Positions 1 to 6,639 of a stretch of DNA of 6,639 nucleotides are shown in pieces; the first letter of the stretch is position 1, and each line of letters starts with the position of its first letter. The stretch comes from an uncultured Planctomycetaceae bacterium. Its GTDB lineage: Bacteria; Planctomycetota; Planctomycetia; Pirellulales; Pirellulaceae. The stretch is taken from positions 1-6,639 of the forward strand of contig CALBTA010000553.1 of NCBI GenBank assembly GCA_937967755.1, in the 5' to 3' direction. Both the position numbers and the translations under genes were made by a program. The notes under the pieces are model-generated. The model did not search any database and was not told the origin of the DNA. It saw only the letters and a program-made list of their open reading frames with translations.

Positions 1-94
1 CGCCGGTGGCGGGCGTGCCGAATGCCGGTTCGGCGCGCACGTAGCCGTGCGTCGAAATCATCATGAGCCGTTGAGGTTGACTTGGCTGGGACAT
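1..94 (-). CDS. GT4-family glycosyltransferase, sucrose-phosphate-synthase-like (N-terminal fragment)
   Basis: Only the first 31 codons are in the window; the gene continues past base 1. The fragment begins MSQPSQPQRLMMISTHG and goes on YVRAEPAFGTPATG, with the next base fitting a further Gly. The pattern I-S-x-H-G-x-V, acidic residue, small linker, then T-G(-G) is the N-terminal nucleotide-sugar-binding loop of GT4 glycosyltransferases of the sucrose synthase/sucrose-phosphate synthase group. In those enzymes a TGGQ motif follows and leads into the first Rossmann fold. The ATG at 92-94 is chosen because a perfect AGGAGG lies 5 bases upstream; the ATGs at codons 11 and 12 have no such site. 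Such enzymes transfer a sugar from a nucleotide donor in the cytoplasm; sucrose-6-phosphate synthesis as an osmolyte route is possible. Family call is fairly good, substrate is a guess. The catalytic C-terminal domain cannot be seen. Confidence 0.62.
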   Translation of the reverse strand, partial: MSQPSQPQRLMMISTHGYVRAEPAFGTPATG

Positions 95-99
95 TGAAC

Positions 100-105
100 C
101 CTCCT
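100..105 (-). promoter_or_regulatory. Strong Shine-Dalgarno site of the glycosyltransferase gene
   Basis: The minus strand reads CAGGAGGGTTCA followed by ATG. AGGAGG is a full match to the anti-Shine-Dalgarno core with a 5-base spacer. It decides the start at base 94. It stands out because the other starts in this window (glnD, the PDZ protein) have no or only weak Shine-Dalgarno sequences, which is common in planctomycetes. Confidence 0.75.
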
Positions 106-126
106 GAAAGTAAAGAATCCTGGACA

Positions 127-170
127 CATCTGATGTCACGACAGTGCAACTTGCATGCCAACATCAGGTG
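127..170 (-). promoter_or_regulatory. Possible structured leader (inverted repeat) upstream of the glycosyltransferase gene
   Basis: Bases 127-136 and 161-170 are complementary at 9 of 10 positions (7 in a row: CTGATGT with ACATCAG). Inside the loop there is a second small palindrome, TGCAA-C-TTGCA (145-155). Bases 126-136 also form their own palindrome, ACATC-T-GATGT. The element ends about 22 bases upstream of the Shine-Dalgarno site. It could be an mRNA leader hairpin, or a pair of protein-binding sites with centres 19 bp apart (131 and 150). No named riboswitch is recognised, and arms this short can arise by chance. Confidence 0.25.
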
Positions 171-511
171 GGGCGAACACGAACCGGGCAGGGTGACGAT
201 CGCATCGTCGGTGGGATTCTGCCTCGCGTTTGCCGCTGCGTGTGTTAATAACACGAAAAAGGTAGGTGGACTGGATGCAGTCGTGGGGGGCGGGGTGAAT
301 GTATTAACCCTACACGCTCGACGGCAATCCGCAAGGCAACCGCCGCGTCAACCGCCGGAAAAAAGCCCATGCTAGCAGCAACAAACCGCTACTGGGTAAG
401 GGTTTACGATGAATACAATTTTCTAGGAAGTTCTTACAATCGAGTTTCAAGAATAATAAACACATGTGCGCTATGGGCGGTGGAATTCCGTTCAACACAA
501 CCCTCTGGCGA

Positions 512-1993
512 TCAATCCAACACCCCTTTCAGCTCGCTCTCTCGAAAAATCACCGGCTTCTGACCGGAACTGAGGAACATCACAAATGCATCCATGATCT
601 TCAGTTTCTCAAGCACGTCTTTATGATCTGTACGCCAGTTATTGCCTTCGGCACCAATCGCGATTTGGTAATACAGTTCGCTGGTGGTTGCCCAATCTTC
701 GCGCGGGTTGTATTTGCTGTAGTCGCGATAGAAGTTGCTAACGTCGCCCCGGTGTTTCCACTTCTTATCGCCGCTGGTCACCAGGTTGACCTTTTCCGGA
801 TCGCCGTGAAAAGTTTTGAAATTGTCCTCGAACAATTCGCGCGCCTCATCACTGACGCCGGTCGAGTTCTTGGTCGGGTACCAGCCGCTTTGCATCACAA
901 ACTTCCAATACACCGAAGCCCCAATCAATCCTGGCGCAAATCCGTCGTAGCGGTACGTAAAAATATGCGATAGTTCTTCAGGCGTGTCGAAATTGTGGAA
1001 GATTTCATGCACGAAGACCTGCCGGGTCCATTCGTTTTCCTTCTCCTTGCTGGCGTTCCATTCCTTAATGGCGATCACCGTCGAGTTTTCCTGCTGAGAA
1101 TTGAATCCACCCCAACTTCTTCCTGAGGGGGGCTTGCCGAGGATTTCCTCTAAGCGGTCGTCGTTCACTTGAATGTAATGCACCGTGTAGAAATTGTTGG
1201 GATCCCACAGCAGCAGGGAATTGTCTCCGCACCACCCGTCAATGGTGATCATCGTCAAGATCGCAACGTTTAACTCCTTGTCGGACCATGACTCGCCATC
1301 GTCATAAAATTTCGCGACCGCGTGCTGATACTTGGCGGTGTGATTGAGATGCAATTCCTCCAGATCAAACTTGTCTCCCAGCAACTGAAACCCTTCTTCT
1401 TTGTCCAGCACGACCGACTCGCCCCGGCCCAATGCACGCGGCCGGGCGCGCTCGTCTTCCGGGTCCAAGTCGCGGTCGGGCAAATTTCTGCGAATGGTTT
1501 CTTCATCAGGTCCCGGCAGCGAATCGCTCAGCCGAACCACCGCGCTGCGGGGCGTCTGGTTGCGCTGGTTGCGAAACTGCAGTGTTACGGACTGACCAGC
1601 ACTGCCCATGGCCCGCGTGAATTCCGCCAGCCCGTTGACCGATTTTCCGTTGACGCTGACAATCTCATCCCCTTTGTTCAAACCGGCCAGTTCCAAATTG
1701 GGGTGTTGCTGCAAGCTGTCGAGGACCAGTCCGCCCTCGGACACAGAGACCGGCACATTCGCCAGTTTCACCCACGTCGGGGTTTCGGCTCCGGAAGTCA
1801 ACTCCGCCGTGCGGGTCGAAGTTTCGCCCGTCGCGGGATTACGAAAGGTGGCCGACAGTTGTTTGACGCGGCCGCCCTCGCGGTTCCACTGCAAACCCAG
1901 CGGCACCTGCTTAGAAAACTCTTGAGCAACCGCCGGCAGCGCCGTGGCACTCAGCAACAACCCGATGGATAAAGGCCGAAAACGTGATTGCAT
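512..1993 (-). CDS. Secreted PDZ-domain protein with HEXXH zinc-metallopeptidase-like domain
   Basis: 493 residues from the chosen ATG. Residues 1-23 look like a signal peptide: basic start (MQSRFRP), hydrophobic core, and an A-V-A site before QEF, so the product is probably exported. Residues about 30-80 are a small beta-rich stretch. Residues about 80-142 are PDZ-like, with GLNKGDEIVSVNGKSV at 104-119. A charged linker (about 160-192) follows. The C-terminal region carries HEIFH at 329-333, a zinc-site HEXXH motif; Glu432 in NPREDW is a plausible third zinc ligand, as in gluzincins where a later ExxA-type helix supplies Glu. I do not recognise a named peptidase family; activity and substrate are unknown. 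The frame stays open upstream to a GTG at 2161, but that extension would bury the signal peptide. ATG at 1999 is an alternative, but a GGGG run spaced 8 bases from 1993 favours the latter. It lies 181 bases after glnD, so it may have its own promoter, though none is clear. Confidence 0.72.
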   Translation of the reverse strand: MQSRFRPLSIGLLLSATALPAVAQEFSKQVPLGLQWNREGGRVKQLSATFRNPATGETSTRTAELTSGAETPTWVKLANVPVSVSEGGLVLDSLQQHPNLELAGLNKGDEIVSVNGKSVNGLAEFTRAMGSAGQSVTLQFRNQRNQTPRSAVVRLSDSLPGPDEETIRRNLPDRDLDPEDERARPRALGRGESVVLDKEEGFQLLGDKFDLEELHLNHTAKYQHAVAKFYDDGESWSDKELNVAILTMITIDGWCGDNSLLLWDPNNFYTVHYIQVNDDRLEEILGKPPSGRSWGGFNSQQENSTVIAIKEWNASKEKENEWTRQVFVHEIFHNFDTPEELSHIFTYRYDGFAPGLIGASVYWKFVMQSGWYPTKNSTGVSDEARELFEDNFKTFHGDPEKVNLVTSGDKKWKHRGDVSNFYRDYSKYNPREDWATTSELYYQIAIGAEGNNWRTDHKDVLEKLKIMDAFVMFLSSGQKPVIFRESELKGVLD

Positions 1994-2174
1994 GATCATC
2001 GCCCCAACGGTCAAAAGGGGAAACCAAGGATCGCAAGCGCCCAGCTCGGTCGCTTGCCCGGAATTCCAATCGCATATGGCCAAAGCGTCACGACAGCCGA
2101 CACATCGTACCGGATGATCAAGGCAGAATAAAGATTTGCATTCAAAACCGATCCCCATCACATGAGGAGCGCGA

Positions 2175-4865
2175 CTAAGCCGTTTCGATCACGGTGTCGG
2201 CGGTTCCGTCGATGGCTTCTAGCAGGCGGTTGCGGATTTCGGCTTCGCGGCATTCGTCTTCGATTTTGCCGCCGGTGGCGCGGTCGGTGATGTAGAAGAC
2301 GTCGACAACTTGATCCAGGTACGTGCCGATTTTTGCGACCGAGACCGAAACTTGGCACTGGTGCAACGCCCGCGTGATGGCGTATAGCAAACCCTGCCGG
2401 TCGTGGGCGAAAATGTCGATCACTGTGCTGTTGTCGGACGTATCATTGTCAAAGCGGACTTGCGTAGGCAGCCGCGTGAAACCGCCAACGCCATGCGCTG
2501 GTCCGGTCCAAAACCGGGAGAAATTCGGAACGCTATCGCCATCGTCACGGGCGGCGTCGACAAGCGAATTGCTGACTTCTTGCAGCCGGTGTGCATCGGG
2601 CGGGCCTGGCTGGCTGGGGTCTTCAATGCGGAAGCGGTCTATCACCAAATCGTCTGCCAGCGTGTTGATGTCGGCCGAGAGGATTTGCAGCCGCTTGCTG
2701 GTGAGCGCGCCGGTCAAGCGATGAAATAAACCTGGTGCCAACTTTCCATTGGCAGCCAGCGTGTACTCTACGACGTCACTCTCTGGAACGTAGCGCCCCC
2801 ACGCGATCGCCTGACCCGGTTGCACTCCGCGGGCGCGGGTGAGATCGTCTATGATCTGCTGACCATCGGCGGAAAAGAGATAGCTGGCCGACAGCGCATC
2901 GATTTGGTCGCGAAACCAGTCGGGGTCTTCTTGTTGCGATCCGAGTTGGTGAACTTTTTCGCGGGCTTGCCGCAGAGTGTCGTCAGTATCCAGCGAGGCA
3001 TCGCCCGCCAAATGCCGCATCGCCCCATGGTAAAGCTGCGTCAGCACATCCAACTTCCAGTCGTTCAGCACACCTGGGCCAACGGCCGCCAGGTCAGCCG
3101 CGGTGAGAACATAAAGCATCTTCAGCCGGTCGGGCGAGCCAACCTGCACGGCGAAGTCGATGACGACTTGTTCGTCGCTAATGTCACGGCGGAACGCCAG
3201 GTGCGACATCACCAGGTGCTTGTGCACCAGGAACTCCAGCCGGCGGGCTTCGCGGAGCGACAACTTCAAACGGCGAGCGGTGTCGGCCGCCAGGCGAGCG
3301 CCGACTTCGCTGTGGTCTTCCGGGAAGCCTTTGCCAAGGTCGTGTATCAACAAAGCCAGGTGCAGCGTGCGTTTGTGTTTGATGCTGCGGTAAACTTGCC
3401 CCAGGCGGCCGGGGTGGTTTTGAAATTCGGTGCAGGCTTCCACTGCCCGAATGCAATGGGCGTCTACCGTTAGCTTGTGGTAGCCGTTGAACTGCAGCAG
3501 GTTGCGGGCGTGCTTGAAGCCGGGTTCCAACTTTTCCAGCACGTGCAACTCATGGAGCCGCCGCAGCATATCGCCCAACTGGGCCGGTTGCGAGAGCAGC
3601 GAGAGAAACCTCTCAATCGCCTCGTCGGTTAGTTCGATGTCGTCGCGTTCCATCATCGACTGGCGAATCGCTTCCCACGTGCGGTTATCGATCCGCTTGT
3701 CAGCCATGTTGGCCAGGTCCATCAATCGCAACACTTCCGCCAGATTGCCGTTGAGTTTCTTCAGCCCCCGACGGGTCGCCGAAATGCCCCCCGGGCCAAG
3801 GCGAAAATCGCCTTCGATGCTGACGCCAATCAGCGGGTGAAGCACAGCCGCGGCGACCGTTTGGGGGCGTGCGCGGCGTGCAAAGTAAGCAGCCACGTTG
3901 CGCACTTCCGTGGTGTGGCGGAAGTAATCTTGCATGAAGCGCTCGACGGGCAAAACGGCTTGTTCGCCTTCATAGCCCAGCAATTGGGCCAGCCGCATTT
4001 GCTCACTACGGTCGAGTAAGTCGTTCGCCTTGCCGGCGTGGAAGTGCATATCATTGCGCACCCGCAGCAGAAAATCGTTGGCACTGCGCAGCTTGCGAAA
4101 GTCGCGCTTGGAAAGGTGCCCGGCCCGCCGCAGCGCGTCGGGGCTGCTCTCGCCATGGCGGAGAAACCCGATCCAGCGGATCAATTGCAAGTCGCGCAAG
4201 CCGCCGCGCGAGCGTTTGATGTTCGGCTCCAGCAGAAAGACCGTTTCGCCGAACTTCGCCCTTTCTTCCCGCCGGGCCTGTTCGACCAACGGGACCAACT
4301 TTCGCCACCGCCGCATCATTTGGCGTCGGAAGCGAGTGTAGAAGCGGTCGAACAATTCATGGCTGCCGACTAAAAACCGCGATTCCGCCAGCGACGTCAG
4401 AATCGTGCCGTCGCCGATGGCCAGGTTGGCGATTTCGTCGATATTGCGGGTGTTGAAGCCGAGCGTCAAACCGGCATCGCCCAAGTCGGCGATCAATCGG
4501 GCCGAAAGCCGATTGATGTCGCTTGCAACGGGGCGGTTGTAGAGCAACATCAAATCGATGTCGGAATACGGAGCGGAATCGCGGCGTCCAAAGCCGCCGT
4601 TAGGTACCAACGCAATGTTTTCGAGGAACTGCTGGTACAGCGATTTGTCGAAGTCGGCCAAGGCGGCATGGAACAGTTCAACGACCACTTCGTCGAACAA
4701 CGTGGTCAGCTTATTGCAAACTTGAATGCCGGGAGAGCCGGCGTTGTGCTGTTCACGCAACTTCGCACGCCCGGCCGCCAGACGCTCACGGGCACTCAGC
4801 ACCGCGGGGCGAAGATGCGGCCCGCTGATATGGTGCGTAGGGTGCGTGACGTGATTGGTCGACAT
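2175..4865 (-). CDS. glnD: Bifunctional PII uridylyltransferase / uridylyl-removing enzyme
   Basis: Cytoplasmic nitrogen sensor that uridylylates PII when glutamine is low and removes UMP when glutamine is high. At 896 residues it is the usual family length (E. coli about 890). Domains in order: nucleotidyltransferase with GGFGRRD (90-96) and metal-binding SDID (101-104); the helper region with EPNIKRSRGGLRD (213-225) typical of GlnD; an HD phosphohydrolase domain with His470 in TVDAH, His508-Asp509 in IHDLGKG, and Asp591 in TAADL; then two ACT domains (about 697-780 and 812-890), which bind glutamine. All parts needed for both activities appear present. The usual GRGEL loop reads GRRDS here. 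The ATG at 4865 has no Shine-Dalgarno; no better start is visible before the conserved region. It is 188 bases downstream of glnB, its substrate's gene, and the gap contains two palindromic elements that may affect expression. Confidence 0.95.
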   Translation of the reverse strand: MSTNHVTHPTHHISGPHLRPAVLSARERLAAGRAKLREQHNAGSPGIQVCNKLTTLFDEVVVELFHAALADFDKSLYQQFLENIALVPNGGFGRRDSAPYSDIDLMLLYNRPVASDINRLSARLIADLGDAGLTLGFNTRNIDEIANLAIGDGTILTSLAESRFLVGSHELFDRFYTRFRRQMMRRWRKLVPLVEQARREERAKFGETVFLLEPNIKRSRGGLRDLQLIRWIGFLRHGESSPDALRRAGHLSKRDFRKLRSANDFLLRVRNDMHFHAGKANDLLDRSEQMRLAQLLGYEGEQAVLPVERFMQDYFRHTTEVRNVAAYFARRARPQTVAAAVLHPLIGVSIEGDFRLGPGGISATRRGLKKLNGNLAEVLRLMDLANMADKRIDNRTWEAIRQSMMERDDIELTDEAIERFLSLLSQPAQLGDMLRRLHELHVLEKLEPGFKHARNLLQFNGYHKLTVDAHCIRAVEACTEFQNHPGRLGQVYRSIKHKRTLHLALLIHDLGKGFPEDHSEVGARLAADTARRLKLSLREARRLEFLVHKHLVMSHLAFRRDISDEQVVIDFAVQVGSPDRLKMLYVLTAADLAAVGPGVLNDWKLDVLTQLYHGAMRHLAGDASLDTDDTLRQAREKVHQLGSQQEDPDWFRDQIDALSASYLFSADGQQIIDDLTRARGVQPGQAIAWGRYVPESDVVEYTLAANGKLAPGLFHRLTGALTSKRLQILSADINTLADDLVIDRFRIEDPSQPGPPDAHRLQEVSNSLVDAARDDGDSVPNFSRFWTGPAHGVGGFTRLPTQVRFDNDTSDNSTVIDIFAHDRQGLLYAITRALHQCQVSVSVAKIGTYLDQVVDVFYITDRATGGKIEDECREAEIRNRLLEAIDGTADTVIETA

Positions 4866-4891
4866 AGCAGGCGTTTCGGTCGTCGTGTGCC

Positions 4892-4949
4892 ACTGCTTGA
4901 AAGCGAAACGACTCTTTTCGAGACTTACTTCGCCACGTTTTCAAGCAGT
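4892..4949 (-). repeat. Imperfect inverted repeat (14-bp stem, 30-base loop) in the glnD leader
   Basis: Bases 4892-4905 (ACTGCTTGAAAGCG) and 4936-4949 (CGTTTTCAAGCAGT) are complementary at 13 of 14 positions, 11 of them in a row; the exception would be a G-T pair in plus-sense RNA. The loop can fold further, with CGAAA (4904-4908) complementary to TTTCG (4916-4920). It ends 26 bases upstream of the glnD ATG. There is no T run after it, so it is not a standard terminator. It may be a copy of a dispersed intergenic element, or a leader hairpin. From memory, similar CAGTGGCACAC-ending palindromes occur between genes in Pirellula-type genomes; this was not checked. Confidence 0.6.
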
Positions 4950-4953
4950 CAAT

Positions 4954-5034
4954 GTAGCAGGCACAGTCCCTGTGCCGTCCGCCAAAACGACCGGAATCGC
5001 TGATCGGTTACGGCACGCGGAGCGTGCCTACTAC
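4954..5034. repeat. Twin-palindrome intergenic element (REP/BIME-like) between glnB and glnD
   Basis: Two hairpins of the same design lie about 52 bp apart: GGCACAG-TCC-CTGTGCC (4960-4976) and GGCACGC-GGA-GCGTGCC (5012-5028). Each has a perfect 7-bp stem, a 3-base loop and the same GGCAC/GTGCC outer pairs. The flanks also match in inverted orientation: GTAGCAGGCAC (4954-4964) against GTGCCTACTAC (5024-5034), 10 of 11 positions. The whole is therefore an inverted pair of palindromic units, the arrangement seen in bacterial BIME elements. Its spacer, about 4977-5011, has no evident coding content. It lies 19 bases after the glnB stop and lacks a T run. Confidence 0.7.
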
Positions 5035-5053
5035 TATTTTCAAACACGATCTT

Positions 5054-5422
<369 letters not shown>

Positions 5423-5431
5423 TTAGGGGAA

Positions 5432-5468
5432 GAAAGGTAGGGCGGATCGGCGATCCGCCCTGCCTTTT
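5432..5468 (-). terminator. Long hairpin between amt and glnB, likely terminator or attenuator
   Basis: A perfect 10-bp stem, AGGGCGGATC (5439-5448) with GATCCGCCCT (5452-5461), and a 3-base loop. Past one mismatch (T5438/G5462) it continues for five more pairs (5433-5437 with 5463-5467). On the transcribed strand an AAAAGG run leads in and CCTTTCTT follows, giving the A-stem-T layout of an intrinsic, possibly bidirectional terminator. It begins 21 bases after the amt stop. The T run is broken by a C and glnB starts 39 bases later with little room for a promoter, so partial termination or RNA processing within an amt-glnB transcript is as likely. It may also be a dispersed palindromic repeat doing this job. 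Confidence 0.6.
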
Positions 5469-5489
5469 ATTGTAAGGTTCCGGGCCGGT

Positions 5490-6639
5490 TCAATTAAAGA
5501 TGTAGCCCTCTTCGCCGTGGTCGGCGATGTCCAGACCGGCAATTTCGTCCTTCTGATCGACCCGCAAGCCCATCGTCAGGTCCAGGACTTTAAGGATGAT
5601 GAAGGTTGCCACAATCGAGAAAACCCAGGTGACGACGACCGCGACGATTTGCCCGATCAACACGCGGGTTTCGCCTTCGATGAGGCCGAGTTCGTTGGTT
5701 CCGTCGATGTTCCAGCAGGCCTTCGTAGCGAAGACACCCGTGAGGATGGCACCCAGCGTTCCGCCGATGCCATGCACGCCGAAGGCGTCCAGCGAGTCGT
5801 CGTAGCCGAATTTGGCTTTGATTTTTGCAACTGCCAGATAGCACACCACGCCAGCGATGGCACCCATCGCCAAGGCCGGCATCGGTTGAACGAAGCCGGC
5901 GGCAGGTGTGATGCAAACCAGCCCGGCGACCGCTCCGGAGGCCGTTCCCAGAACGCTTGCTTTGCCGCGGGAAATCCATTCCACCAATGCCCAAGCGACC
6001 GCCCCGGCCGCGGCTGAGAAGTGGGTGACTGCGAAAGCACTGCTCGTCAAACCATCGGAAGCCAGTTCGCTGCCGGCGTTGAAGCCGAACCAGCCAACCC
6101 ACAACATACCCGCGCCGATAACGGTGTAGGTCAAGTTGTGCGGCCGCATGTCTTCGCTGCCGAAGCCCAGGCGCTTGCCAAGCAGAATACAGCAAACGAG
6201 CGCCGAGACACCCGAGCTGATATGAACGACCGTGCCGCCGGCGAAGTCGAGCGCGCCGCCCATCAGTCCGTTACCGTCATAGACACCCGGTTTATCGGTC
6301 GTGCCGCTGAAGGCGAGGATTCCGCCATCCCAAACCCAATGGCAAAGCGGGCAGTAAACAATCGTTCCCCACAGAATCATGAAGACGACCATCGTGCTGA
6401 ACTTCATCCGTTCGGCGAATGCTCCGCAGATCAGCGCCGGGGTGATAATGAAGAACATGCCTTGGAAGAGCATGTGGGTGAGCATTGGTATTTGGTACGT
6501 TTCACCTTCAAAAAACATCGGTGTGTGAGGGGCTTCCGCTGACTCATCCCATGAACGCTGCACGTTGTTCATGAACAGGTACTCGCCATCACCCATATAC
6601 GGATTGTCACCGCCAAAGGCCAATGAGTATCCATACACG
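5490..6639 (-). CDS. amt: Ammonium transporter, Amt family (5' end outside the window)
   Basis: Inner-membrane channel-like transporter that moves ammonium into the cell. The last 382 or so residues are visible; the frame runs off the right edge, so the GTG at 6638 is an internal Val codon, not a start. The fragment begins at the conserved YSLAFGG and keeps about 9 of the 11 membrane helices. Visible landmarks (fragment numbering): gate phenylalanines Phe62 (FQGMF) and Phe186 (WFGFNAGS); Asp131 in DFAGGTVVH; twin pore histidines His139 and His289 (FGVHGIGG); and the C-terminal GLDxxxHGExxY motif (368-379), which couples to PII. Compared with E. coli AmtB there is extra sequence in the loop at about 111-128 and around 40-50. 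It is followed by the gene for PII, the usual partner, but here amt is upstream, the reverse of E. coli glnK-amtB. Confidence 0.95.
   Translation of the reverse strand, partial: VYGYSLAFGGDNPYMGDGEYLFMNNVQRSWDESAEAPHTPMFFEGETYQIPMLTHMLFQGMFFIITPALICGAFAERMKFSTMVVFMILWGTIVYCPLCHWVWDGGILAFSGTTDKPGVYDGNGLMGGALDFAGGTVVHISSGVSALVCCILLGKRLGFGSEDMRPHNLTYTVIGAGMLWVGWFGFNAGSELASDGLTSSAFAVTHFSAAAGAVAWALVEWISRGKASVLGTASGAVAGLVCITPAAGFVQPMPALAMGAIAGVVCYLAVAKIKAKFGYDDSLDAFGVHGIGGTLGAILTGVFATKACWNIDGTNELGLIEGETRVLIGQIVAVVVTWVFSIVATFIILKVLDLTMGLRVDQKDEIAGLDIADHGEEGYIFN

Larger units (their letters stand above)
95..511. other. Non-coding stretch between the PDZ protein gene and the glycosyltransferase gene
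   Basis: About 417 bases without a credible gene. It should hold the 3' end of the PDZ-gene transcript and the promoter and leader of the glycosyltransferase. Reading the minus strand: no stem followed by a T run is seen just after the PDZ stop. An A/T-rich patch covers about 395-465; within it TTGAAA (445-450) and TAGAAA (420-425) resemble -35 and -10 boxes, but the 19-base spacing is long, so this is weak. A 9-bp unit, CAACCGCCG, occurs twice 12 bases apart (337-345, 349-357). A small AT-rich palindrome sits at 242-254. A G-rich run lies at about 284-297 on the plus strand. Nearest the gene is a potential leader hairpin (127-170). Short open frames here have no recognisable protein features. 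Confidence 0.5.

Noticed and set aside
82..375. Plus-strand open frame of 97 codons across the left gap
   Set aside because: It starts inside the glycosyltransferase gene on the opposite strand, has low-complexity RQPPRQPP near its end from a short direct repeat, no ribosome site and no recognisable domain.
482..489. GGAATTCC palindrome, also present at 2060-2067
   Set aside because: An 8-base palindrome occurring twice in 6.6 kb is weak evidence for a regulatory site; flanks differ and positions relative to genes are not comparable.
310..498. Minus-strand open frame of 62 codons after the PDZ gene, with a hydrophobic LLLLAWAFF patch
   Set aside because: No Shine-Dalgarno, composition unlike its neighbours, no family resemblance; a chance frame is more likely, though a small membrane peptide cannot be fully excluded.
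1322..1972. 216-codon plus-strand frame antisense to the PDZ protein
   Set aside because: A shadow of the GC-rich minus-strand gene; no domain resemblance, and the minus-strand frame has a signal peptide, PDZ pattern and HEXXH.
1994..2161. Longer PDZ protein starting at GTG 2161 (56 extra residues)
   Set aside because: The extension is Cys-rich and nondescript and would place the clear signal peptide internally; the ATG at 1993 gives a normal exported protein.
2820..3473. 217-codon plus-strand frame antisense to glnD
   Set aside because: It overlaps the conserved HD and ACT regions of glnD entirely; antisense open frames of this size are expected in biased codon usage.
6021..6542. 173-codon plus-strand frame antisense to amt
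   Set aside because: It is fully covered by the strongly conserved Amt reading frame and has no recognisable product.

Overview
The window looks like chromosomal DNA of a planctomycete, probably from the Pirellula/Rhodopirellula side of the phylum. This is inferred from three things: the style of the short palindromic repeats between genes, the N-terminus of the glycosyltransferase at the left edge, and a secreted PDZ protein typical of these genomes. No rRNA or phylogenetic marker is present, so the assignment is tentative.

Every supported gene lies on the minus strand, so transcription runs from high to low coordinates. The order is: an ammonium transporter (amt, 5490-6639, 5' end cut by the window edge), a PII signal protein (glnB/glnK type, 5054-5392), the PII uridylyltransferase/uridylyl-removing enzyme (glnD, 2175-4865), a secreted PDZ protein with an HEXXH metallopeptidase-like domain (512-1993), a 417-base non-coding stretch (95-511), and the first 31 codons of a GT4-type glycosyltransferase (1-94) that continues out of the window.

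The first three genes form one functional unit. Amt brings in ammonium. PII reports glutamine/2-oxoglutarate/ATP status and can block Amt through its T-loop. GlnD attaches UMP to, or removes it from, Tyr51 of that T-loop in response to glutamine. All key residues are visible in the three proteins: the twin histidines and C-terminal HGE motif of Amt, Tyr51 of PII, and the SDID, HD and two ACT regions of GlnD. The protease and glycosyltransferase have no evident link to nitrogen control.

The most notable non-coding structure surrounds glnB. A long hairpin with flanking A and T runs lies between amt and glnB. A paired palindrome and then a 14-bp-stem hairpin lie between glnB and glnD. I see no comparably strong palindromes in the other gaps. 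I found no CRISPR array, transposase, tRNA, rRNA, prophage or defence gene, and nothing I would call a new multi-gene system. The least explained gene is the PDZ/HEXXH protein.
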